From positions 1-64,000 of the forward strand of contig NZ_CAKLBU010000023.1 in assembly GCF_920984735.1 (NCBI RefSeq): DNA of 64,000 bases. The letters are read 5' to 3'. A program made the position numbers and the translations under genes. The DNA is from Pedobacter sp. Leaf250 (GTDB taxonomy: Bacteria; Bacteroidota; Bacteroidia; Sphingobacteriales; Sphingobacteriaceae). Shown here piece after piece: positions 44,869 to 52,500 of this stretch (position 1 is its first letter; every line of letters begins with the position of its first letter). The notes under the pieces were generated by a model. It had not been told where the DNA came from, ran no database searches, and was given only the letters and a program-made list of their open reading frames with translations.

Positions 44869-46314
44869 ATGGATACGCTGGTTTCACCACTACAACCTAA
44901 TCAAGGCTCAATAGTCCAAAAGCAATGGCGGGCCTGGACCAAATGGGAGAAAATTCTGTTTAGATTTGCTTTCATCTTCATATTTTTACTCATTATACCG
45001 GTTACGATTGATTGGTATGCGAAGGCAATTTCATCTAAAACCATTTTTGCATTTCTGAATAATTTAACAGGGTATCGCCCAAATTTTTATAACCTGCAAA
45101 CGCCTAGCGGAAGATGGGGAATCGGATCATATGCCACTTGGGGTGTTGCTTTTGTAGCCGCTATAATTGGTGCATTTATTTGGACATTAATTGCCCGTAA
45201 AAGCAAAAGAACCAATTATAATACCCTTTATTATTGGCTCCGTGTTGCGGTGCGCTATCGCATTGCCATTGGTATTATTGCATTTGGTTTTTTAAAACTA
45301 TACCCCATGCAAATGCCCGATCCTTCCATTTCAAACCTTGATACCAACTTTGGGGATTACAACACCTACAAAATTTATTGGCAAATAGTGGGTGTTTCCA
45401 TTTGGTATGAAATTGTGTTGGGTTTGGTTGAAATTGTTGCTGGCGTTTTACTTTTCTTTAGAGGAACAGTTGCCATTGGTGCAGTGCTGGTAGCAGGTGT
45501 ACTTTATAATATTGCGCATGCAAACTTCGCTTATGATGGAGGCGTGCATGTTTACAGTAGCTTTTTCGTTCTCTTGTCGTTGTTTTTACTCATTCAATAT
45601 TTGCCGAACTTATGGCGACTATTAATCCTGAGACAGGAAGTAACTCCAAACTATTATTATCCGCCATTAAAAACAAAAAAACAACGCAGCGTTTTCTATT
45701 CTACAAAATATGCTTTTGTAATCGTCTTCACTATCATCTTTGCATATTTAAGATACGATGTTCATTATCACGTTGGCCAGCTTAAAGAACCTATTACTCC
45801 TGGTTTACCTGGCGCCGCCGGATATTATAATGTAACTGCATTTAAGTTAAATGGCAAAGAGTTGCCATTCAATCCACTCGATTCGATAAGGTGGCAAAGT
45901 GTAGTGTTAGAGAAATGGAGTACTTTGGTTTACCAGGTGCATAAGCCATTTTCAATTTCTTTGGCTAATGGAACACCAAATCCAAAAGATATCGATAGAA
46001 GTTATGAGCTTGCAGGTATTGCCGGCGGGAGACGCTTTTTATATTACACCATTGATTACAAGACGCAAAGTTTAGTGCTTCAAGATAAAAATCGACCATC
46101 TAAAGAAGAAGATGGACCAGGAAAAAAGAAGCCGGCAAAAGATAAAAAGAAAAAAGAGCAAAAATTGGTTTGGCACTTCGAGAGGGCGGGAAACAATCGG
46201 ATTATTCTTTCTGGATTGAATGAACATAAAGATTCACTTTACGTTATTTTAGATAAGGTAGATAGGAAATTTGCTTCAAAATTGGATAGAAGCGAAATTA
46301 AATTTAATAAGTAA
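44869..46314 (+). CDS. DoxX-like polytopic membrane protein with C-terminal extracytoplasmic domain (second of a tandem pair)
   Basis: A 481-aa paralogue of the preceding protein. Shared blocks are RYRIAIGIIAFGFLKLYPMQMPDPSISNLDTNFGDY, the YEIVLGLVEIVAGVLLFF core, and PGLPGAAGYYNVTAFKLNGKELPFNPLDSIRWQSVVLEKW. It has a Lys-rich insertion near residues 405-425 (GPGKKKPAKDKKKKEQK) missing from the other copy. The 19-bp gap and the similarity point to an ancient tandem duplication, and the two may form a heterodimer. The next gene starts 1 bp after its stop codon. Confidence 0.72.
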   Translation: MDTLVSPLQPNQGSIVQKQWRAWTKWEKILFRFAFIFIFLLIIPVTIDWYAKAISSKTIFAFLNNLTGYRPNFYNLQTPSGRWGIGSYATWGVAFVAAIIGAFIWTLIARKSKRTNYNTLYYWLRVAVRYRIAIGIIAFGFLKLYPMQMPDPSISNLDTNFGDYNTYKIYWQIVGVSIWYEIVLGLVEIVAGVLLFFRGTVAIGAVLVAGVLYNIAHANFAYDGGVHVYSSFFVLLSLFLLIQYLPNLWRLLILRQEVTPNYYYPPLKTKKQRSVFYSTKYAFVIVFTIIFAYLRYDVHYHVGQLKEPITPGLPGAAGYYNVTAFKLNGKELPFNPLDSIRWQSVVLEKWSTLVYQVHKPFSISLANGTPNPKDIDRSYELAGIAGGRRFLYYTIDYKTQSLVLQDKNRPSKEEDGPGKKKPAKDKKKKEQKLVWHFERAGNNRIILSGLNEHKDSLYVILDKVDRKFASKLDRSEIKFNK

Positions 46315-46315
46315 G

Positions 46316-47089
46316 ATGATATTAAAAAAGATAGTTGGTGGCGTATTCGCCATGATGATTAGTTTTCAGATTTATGCCCAACAAAACACGCAAGTGTTAA
46401 TTAGAGCGCAGGCAAAAGATGCAAAATTTATTGGTACTGGTATTGGTGGGGCACTTGTTATTGTACGCGATCATTTAACGAAAGAGATTTTAGCAAAGGG
46501 ATTAACTACCGGAAGTTCAGGAAACACTGAAGTAATCATGAATCAGGCTAAAAAGCGCTTCCAATCTATTACAGATAGTGCCACGGCAAAGTTTATCGCC
46601 AATTTAAAAATTGCAGAACCCACTTTTGTCGATATAGAAGTAGTGGCGCCAGTTAATCGGAAAAATGCGACAATTAATGCGTCTACACAACTTTGGGTTA
46701 TCCCAGGGAAAAATATTTTAGGTGAAGGTGTTGTATTGGAAATTCCTGGGTTTATCGTTGATATTTTAGCACCAAATACACATCAACAAATTAAACAGGC
46801 TAATTTAAAAGATGGGCAATTAGAATTTAAAGCCAACGTAACCATGAGCTGCGGTTGCCCCATAACCAGCGGTGGTATTTGGAATGCCGATAAAATCAGT
46901 GTTCAGGCAATTGTGAAAAAAGAAGGAATTAAAACTGAAGATTTAACATTATCATTTACCGGCCAGACCAACCTTTTTGCAGGAAAATTAAATATTAAAG
47001 AAAAGGGAAACTATGAAATTTTGGTATTTGCCTATGATGAAAAAACAGGCAATACGGGGGTAGATAAAATTAATTTTGTAATTCAGTAA
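46316..47089 (+). CDS. Secreted beta-rich protein with CGC motif, unknown
   Basis: A 257-aa protein with a signal peptide (1-21, ending QIYAQ). The start is ATG 46316, 1 bp after the preceding stop codon; a longer frame overlaps the DoxX-like gene and is rejected. It is strand-rich with an Ig-like C-terminal half (YEILVFAYDEKTGNTGVDKINFVI) and a single Cys-Gly-Cys (SCGCPITSGGIW) near residue 180. A CGC pair could hold a metal or exchange thiols. Not recognised as a named family. It overlaps the next gene by 1 bp (TAATG). Confidence 0.72.
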   Translation: MILKKIVGGVFAMMISFQIYAQQNTQVLIRAQAKDAKFIGTGIGGALVIVRDHLTKEILAKGLTTGSSGNTEVIMNQAKKRFQSITDSATAKFIANLKIAEPTFVDIEVVAPVNRKNATINASTQLWVIPGKNILGEGVVLEIPGFIVDILAPNTHQQIKQANLKDGQLEFKANVTMSCGCPITSGGIWNADKISVQAIVKKEGIKTEDLTLSFTGQTNLFAGKLNIKEKGNYEILVFAYDEKTGNTGVDKINFVIQ

Positions 47090-48552
47090 TGAGAAGGAGA
47101 TCGTTTATTCGTCAGGCTGGAGGATTTATTTTACTTTCTACTGCAATTCCATCAAAGGTTTTTAGCAACTCAAGTAGTGCTAACGGAAACTGGCATATTG
47201 AACAGTTTCAGGATAAAGGGCTTGCACATTTTTCGTACGCTATTTTAGTTGATGGAAAGATCATTTTGGTAGATCCCAGTAGAAATCCCAAACCATATTT
47301 AGATTATGCTAAAGCGCAAAATGCAGAAATTATCGGTGTAATAGAAACACATCCTCATGCCGATTTTACCAGTTCGCATTTAGAACTTCAACAGTTAAAA
47401 GGCATAAAAATTTATGCCAGTAGCTTAACAAGAGCAGGCTATAAACGCACAGGTTTTGATGATGGCGCAATCTTTAAATTAAGCGATAATGTCAACCTGC
47501 GATCGATTTTTACGCCTGGTCATGCACCTGATCATATTGCTGTTGTACTTACTGAAAATGGAAAAGATATTGCTGTATTTTCAGGAGATTCTTTGCTTAT
47601 TGGCGATGTTGGCAGGCCAGATTTAAGAGAAAGTGGAACCGACGCTACCACACAACGCAAACAACTAGCGGCACAATTATATGACACTGTTCATCAGAAG
47701 TTTGGCAATTTGGCCGATTCGGTTATTGTTTATCCAGCTCATGGCGCAGGTTCTCTTTGTGGTAAAGCCATTCGCGATGCCTCGAGTTCTACTATTGGTG
47801 AAGAAAGAGCCAATAATCCCGCTTTTCAGATCAAAAATAAGGAGGCGTTTGTAAAGAATATTTTAAATGATTTACCTTTTACTCCTAAATATTTTCCTTT
47901 CGATGTGGCTTGGAATATTAAAGGACTACCCAATTTTGCAGCCAGCGTAGCTGGAGTTGAAATCTTTTCCCCTAATTTTACACCTCCCGAAAATAGTGTT
48001 GTAATTGATACCAGAACAGCATCAGCCTTCAAGAAATCTTTTGGAAAAAATGCAATCAACTTACAAAATGGCACTAAGTTCGAAACCTGGTTAGGTAGTA
48101 CAGTATCTCCAGAAACGAAATTTTATTTAATTGCTGCAGATGAAAAATCGCTGGAAGAAGTAATTGCTAAAACTGCTAAAATTGGCTATGAACAAAATAT
48201 TGCCGCTGCATTTATCTACAATCTATCAAATGGGCAAAAACTCGATAGTTATGTTTCTGATCAATCCATCGATGAATCAAAATTTACAATTATTGATGTA
48301 AGAACGGATAGGGAATTCAAAGAGGAACCAATATTTAACAGCGCTATTAATATTCCGTTGCAGGATTTAAAAGACCAGTTGAATAAAATCCCACAAGATA
48401 AACCGATATTAGTAAACTGCGCATCGGGATATCGCTCTGCAGCTGGTAGTAGTATCATTAAGAACAAATTTCCAAATCAGGCTGTTTATGATTTAGGAAC
48501 AGCAGTTTCGAAATACGAAAAGGCAGGGACAGCACATAAACAAAACCAATAG
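47089..48552 (+). CDS. Tat-exported persulfide dioxygenase-rhodanese fusion (CstB-like)
   Basis: A 487-aa protein. The N-terminus (RRRSFIRQAGGFILLSTAI) matches a twin-arginine signal. The MBL-fold domain (about 35-240) carries ETHE1-type iron ligands: His88 in ETHPHADF, His145 in TPGHAPDH and Asp167 in FSGDSLLIGDVGRPD, plus PAHGAG (218). Rhodanese domain 1 (about 300-380) lacks a catalytic Cys. Domain 2 (about 398-480) has the active loop NCASGYRS (Cys444). This order equals CstB, which turns persulfides into sulfite and thiosulfate. Its export is unusual because CstB and ETHE1 work in the cytoplasm or mitochondrion. The flavoprotein gene starts within its stop codon. Confidence 0.85.
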   Translation: MRRRSFIRQAGGFILLSTAIPSKVFSNSSSANGNWHIEQFQDKGLAHFSYAILVDGKIILVDPSRNPKPYLDYAKAQNAEIIGVIETHPHADFTSSHLELQQLKGIKIYASSLTRAGYKRTGFDDGAIFKLSDNVNLRSIFTPGHAPDHIAVVLTENGKDIAVFSGDSLLIGDVGRPDLRESGTDATTQRKQLAAQLYDTVHQKFGNLADSVIVYPAHGAGSLCGKAIRDASSSTIGEERANNPAFQIKNKEAFVKNILNDLPFTPKYFPFDVAWNIKGLPNFAASVAGVEIFSPNFTPPENSVVIDTRTASAFKKSFGKNAINLQNGTKFETWLGSTVSPETKFYLIAADEKSLEEVIAKTAKIGYEQNIAAAFIYNLSNGQKLDSYVSDQSIDESKFTIIDVRTDREFKEEPIFNSAINIPLQDLKDQLNKIPQDKPILVNCASGYRSAAGSSIIKNKFPNQAVYDLGTAVSKYEKAGTAHKQNQ

Positions 48553-49970
48553 TGCAAAAAAAATACGAGTATGATGCAGTTGTAGTAGGGTCGGGGCCAA
48601 ATGGTTTGGCTTGTGCAATCCAGTTGCAAATCAATGGCTTGTCGGTTTTGCTAATTGAAGGTGCCGAACAAATTGGTGGAGGCATGCGCTCTAAGGAATT
48701 TTTTCCGGGTTATTTATCCGATGTATGTTCGGCAATCCATCCTATGGCTGCCGGATCTCCATTTTTTAGTCAGTTGCCGCTAACCGAATATGGATTGGAA
48801 TATATCAATCCACCCATATTGGCAGCTCATCCATTTGATAACGGCACAAGTGCTGTGCTCAAACCTTCATTAATTGAAACAGCCGAAAGCTTGGGTAAAG
48901 ACAAAAATAGTTATCTGGAACTCATGCAGCCTATCGTTGAAAATTGGCCAAAAATAGCTGCAGATATTTTGGGTCCTTTTAAAATACCGAAAGAAATCTT
49001 TGCCAGTTTAAAATTTGGTCTCTCTGCCATAAAATCTGCCCAATGGCTATCGAAAAGATTTCAAACGCCAGAAGCTAAAGGATTATTTGCCGGTATGGCG
49101 GCACATTCTTTTTTGCCCCTTGATAAATTATCAACCGCTGCGGTTGGATTGGTACTTATGGCAAATGGACATTTAAAAGGTTGGCCATTACCTAAAGGTG
49201 GCTCGCAGGCGCTGGCAAATTCACTACTTAACTATTTTCAAGCTTTGGGCGGAAAGGTGCAAACCAATTGGATGATAAAAAATTTTAGTGAAATTCCATC
49301 TGCAAGGGCTGTTATTTTTGATACTGGGCCACGCCAATTGGTAGAAATTGCCGGTGATCATTTGCCTTCCATCTATAAAAAAAGGCTTGGGCGTTTTCGC
49401 TATGGACCAGGTGTTTTCAAAGTAGATTGGGCCCTTAGTGAACCTGTACCCTTTGCAGCTTCAGATTGTAGAAAAGCCGGAACAGTTCATGTGGGTGGAA
49501 CATTTAATAAAATTGCATCTACAGAGAAAGCTACCTTCAATGGTAAAATAGCTGAAAATCCTTTCGTTCTGCTTGCCCAACAAAGTTTATTTGATTCTGG
49601 CAGAGCACCAAAAGGAAAGCAAGTACTTTGGGGATATTGCCATGTGCCTAATGGCTCTACAGTTGATATGACCAATGCAATTGAAAAACAAATTGAAAGA
49701 TTTGCCCCAGGTTTTAAAGACACGATTATTGATCGGCGTGTTTTTAATACCACTCAATTCGAATCCTATAACCCAAATTATATTGGTGGAGATATCAATG
49801 GAGGGATTTTAGATTTAACACAATTGTATAGTCGTCCGGTTTTAAGTTTTTCACCTTACAGAACACCTGCAAAAGGAATTTACATTTGCTCGGCAAGTAC
49901 GCCGCCTGGTGGTGGTGTACATGGCATGTGTGGCTTTCATGCGGCCAATGCAGTATTAAAAGATTTATAA
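48552..49970 (+). CDS. FAD-dependent oxidoreductase, phytoene desaturase family
   Basis: A 472-aa flavoprotein. The start codon is GTG 48552, overlapping the previous TAG by 1 nt (TAGTG). The Rossmann FAD motif VVVGSGPNGLACAIQL and the following LIEGAEQIGGGMRS are clear, as are the C-terminal FAD contacts (GIYICSASTPPGGGVHGMCGFHAA). It belongs to the COG1233 (phytoene desaturase/PYROXD2) branch, whose members oxidise varied substrates. No carotenoid genes are nearby. In this operon it may oxidise or desulfurise the imported compound, but the substrate is unknown. It is the last gene of the operon, followed by a bidirectional terminator. Confidence 0.87.
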   Translation: MQKKYEYDAVVVGSGPNGLACAIQLQINGLSVLLIEGAEQIGGGMRSKEFFPGYLSDVCSAIHPMAAGSPFFSQLPLTEYGLEYINPPILAAHPFDNGTSAVLKPSLIETAESLGKDKNSYLELMQPIVENWPKIAADILGPFKIPKEIFASLKFGLSAIKSAQWLSKRFQTPEAKGLFAGMAAHSFLPLDKLSTAAVGLVLMANGHLKGWPLPKGGSQALANSLLNYFQALGGKVQTNWMIKNFSEIPSARAVIFDTGPRQLVEIAGDHLPSIYKKRLGRFRYGPGVFKVDWALSEPVPFAASDCRKAGTVHVGGTFNKIASTEKATFNGKIAENPFVLLAQQSLFDSGRAPKGKQVLWGYCHVPNGSTVDMTNAIEKQIERFAPGFKDTIIDRRVFNTTQFESYNPNYIGGDINGGILDLTQLYSRPVLSFSPYRTPAKGIYICSASTPPGGGVHGMCGFHAANAVLKDL

Positions 49971-49987
49971 TCTCCTTATTTAAAATG

Positions 49988-50019
49988 AAAAATGCCCTCC
50001 AATTTTGAAGGGCATTTTT
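49988..50019. terminator. Bidirectional terminator of the sulfur-type operon and the DUF4394 gene
   Basis: An AAAAATGCCCT / AGGGCATTTTT stem with an 11-nt loop and A/T runs on both sides, 17 bp after the flavoprotein stop codon and 22 bp from the convergent gene. Confidence 0.9.
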
Positions 50020-50041
50020 ACAACATTTACTTTGGTATTAA

Positions 50042-51565
50042 TTAAAAGCCTAAACCTAAAGCAAAACCTCTTGAGGCGTTTGTTATTGCTGGGCCAGCAG
50101 TAGCCACACCAGTTGTTAGGTTAACACTGTAAATTCTTTGTGTACCGCCAACTGTAAATAAACCATAAGCTAAACCACTTGTTCCGCCAATATCAAAACC
50201 ATTACTGGCTTCAACATTAATTCCTAAAGCACCAACATCTACTAAAGTTCCTGCGTTAGGTGGGTCTTGTCTGTATAATCTATCTGTTGTCGAATCAATG
50301 TCGAACAATACTGTACTGGTAGCGCCAGCAAAATTGTTAGTGTATGCTGCACCTGTGATGCCAACTGTTGTTAATGAAATATTTCCATCAACTGTTAAAG
50401 CTAAATCGGCAGGGTTGATACGTAGATTTTGGCCTAAATTGCTTACAATTCTAATTCTATCAGCTTGAGGATTAAAATCAAAACCAAATTGTGTTCCGCT
50501 AATTAAAGTTGATAGAGGACCTGAACCAACCATTGTAGCTGCGCCTGATGAAGTATTAATGGTGTAGATTCTGCTTGTGCTTCCTAAAGCATAAAGCTGT
50601 CCATTTAAAGGACGGAAATCTATACCTAAAATAGTTTCTCCAGTTTGAATGCCAGCAATGGTTTTAACTGCTACTGTTGGTGTTGCAGCCATTGGATTGA
50701 AAATCAATAACTCGTTGTTGTTCGAAACTGCATAAGCTACTGGCTCAGTTGGAATAGCTAAACCTGTAATATTTGAAGGTAAGTTGCCAATTTTAGATGC
50801 TTTACCCGTATTAATGTCGATATTAAATAATGAAGATGTACCGCCTACAGATAATGCTGCAATTGCTGCTGTTCCATCAGGGTTAATATCAAAACCGCCT
50901 GCTTCATCAATATCAAAACCTAAACTGCCAACTTCAACCAATTTTCCATCATTTGGTGGATCTTGTTTGTACAATTTATCTGTTGCTGCATCAATATCAA
51001 AAAGTACTGTTGCAGTAGCGCCAGCTTTATTTTGAGTGTAAGCTACAGAAGTTACTCTTGCGTTGGTTACACCGTTAATGGCTCCGTCCACAATCATCAC
51101 TGTTCCGGTTTCCGGGTTTAAACGTAGGTTTTGGCCAGTATTGGTTACAACACGGATACGATCAACTGTTGGGTTGAAATCAAAACCAACTGCTGTGCCT
51201 GATAATAAGGTGGCAAAAGGAGTAGCAGAAACCGATCTGGCTATACCTGTTTTCTGGTCAATAACATATAAACGACTTGTACTGCCTAATCCGTAAAGCT
51301 GCCCGGTTGCAGGACGGAAATCGATTCCAAGCAAGGTTTCGCCTTGTTGTAAACCTGAAATACTTACAGTAGCACTAACTGAAGATGGATTTTTTGCGTT
51401 TATCATCAACAGCTTGCTATCTGATGTTAAGGCATAAAAGTTAACGTCTGGTCCTGGAACGAGTGTTTCCATTTGATTGTTTCTGTCCTTTTTACAGGCA
51501 GAAAATAAAATTGGGGTCATAACGGCAAATAGCGCCATTATGAAGAAATGTTTAATTTTCATCAT
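50042..51565 (-). CDS. DUF4394 lipoprotein with two repeats
   Basis: A 507-aa lipoprotein (lipobox FSAC near residue 24). The protein consists of two DUF4394 units (about 40-270 and 275-507), each running through FYALTSDSKLLMINAKNP- or YAVSNNNELLIFNPMA-type starts, then IxGIDFRPxxGQLYxLGSTSR and FDFNPxxDRIRxVxNxGQNLRxNP. This looks like a beta-propeller or WD-like surface protein of unknown function. The second unit lacks the long final helix region. A small secreted-protein gene lies 52 bp upstream in the same direction. Confidence 0.88.
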   Translation of the reverse strand: MMKIKHFFIMALFAVMTPILFSACKKDRNNQMETLVPGPDVNFYALTSDSKLLMINAKNPSSVSATVSISGLQQGETLLGIDFRPATGQLYGLGSTSRLYVIDQKTGIARSVSATPFATLLSGTAVGFDFNPTVDRIRVVTNTGQNLRLNPETGTVMIVDGAINGVTNARVTSVAYTQNKAGATATVLFDIDAATDKLYKQDPPNDGKLVEVGSLGFDIDEAGGFDINPDGTAAIAALSVGGTSSLFNIDINTGKASKIGNLPSNITGLAIPTEPVAYAVSNNNELLIFNPMAATPTVAVKTIAGIQTGETILGIDFRPLNGQLYALGSTSRIYTINTSSGAATMVGSGPLSTLISGTQFGFDFNPQADRIRIVSNLGQNLRINPADLALTVDGNISLTTVGITGAAYTNNFAGATSTVLFDIDSTTDRLYRQDPPNAGTLVDVGALGINVEASNGFDIGGTSGLAYGLFTVGGTQRIYSVNLTTGVATAGPAITNASRGFALGLGF

Positions 51566-51617
51566 GATTTTAATGTTTAATAATTATTTGAATAGATAAT
51601 AGGAGCTAGGTAGGCTA

Positions 51618-51938
51618 CTATTTAGGGGGTTGCTCTGGAACTTGTAAGTGGCAATAGGCAAGTAGAAAATTGCCATTAAATGAATGTGAATTGATAATAT
51701 CAATTTTAGTAAAATCAAATCCCAAATCTTTATTGAGATGCAGATCAGCTAATTTAACTTTCTCCTCCAGTGTATTTTGCTTTTCAGAAGATTCTGATTT
51801 TTCTGCCTCATTCGAATTGCTTTTATGAATAATCTCTTTGGCTACCTTTTGAACCGGAAATGCATATACCACACTCCTACCCGCAAAAGCAAGAAGTAGG
51901 ATGAGTAATATAAAAAACCGTTGGTAGAGAGTTGCCAT
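51618..51938 (-). CDS. Small secreted or membrane-anchored protein, unknown
   Basis: A 106-aa protein with an N-terminal hydrophobic segment (YQRFFILLILLLAFAGRSVVYA, residues 5-26) that is a signal peptide or anchor. A charged Ser/Glu/Lys-rich linker (40-65) and a C-terminal part with FTKIDIINSHSFNGNFLLAYCHLQ follow. Not recognised. It lies upstream of the DUF4394 gene and could be co-transcribed. A 560-bp gene-free region lies upstream. Confidence 0.6.
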   Translation of the reverse strand: MATLYQRFFILLILLLAFAGRSVVYAFPVQKVAKEIIHKSNSNEAEKSESSEKQNTLEEKVKLADLHLNKDLGFDFTKIDIINSHSFNGNFLLAYCHLQVPEQPPK

Positions 51939-52500
51939 ATAAATGTTTCAGTATCTTGAAATCAATTTATATACGTCGAATAATTAATATTAGATTTTTA
52001 CGGAGTAAATAAATTTGCTTCAACCATGATATAGATTCGAGATAATAGTTGAAAGGAGTGTTCGCCTAGTATTAAATTTCATTTAATTAATAACTAATAC
52101 TTGATGCTGCTGTTTAGAATGATGTAGTTAATAATGTTAAATGGTGACAGGAATCTTTTATATATCTGTCAAAACTTGTAAATTGCTTCTGCAAAAGGTT
52201 ACAATATGGCAGTTTCCTGTTGCTTTAATATCCTTACAATAAACCGACATTTTTAGGGGCCAAAAAGAACTTCATTTTAAAAACTGCCTTTAAAACCTAC
52301 AAAACACTTATTACGTAGATATAAGTAAAGAATAAATCTACTATTATTATAATTTTCTTGAGTAAATTTACGGATAGCACGGTGGTCAAATGCCTGTTTA
52401 TCCACGTATATGGCGCAATTGTTGATAAAATAAAGAAAACAGCAGTACTCTTTTATAAATAATTTTATAGTTTAGGGACGTAGCTGTTAAGAAAGGTATT
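51939..52500. other. Gene-free region upstream of clpC
   Basis: About 560 bp without a convincing ORF. A near -7 box (TATAGTTTAG) lies about 30 bp before clpC and may be its promoter. I saw no CtsR- or HrcA-type (CIRCE) operator. The region is AT-rich with no repeats of note. Confidence 0.35.
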
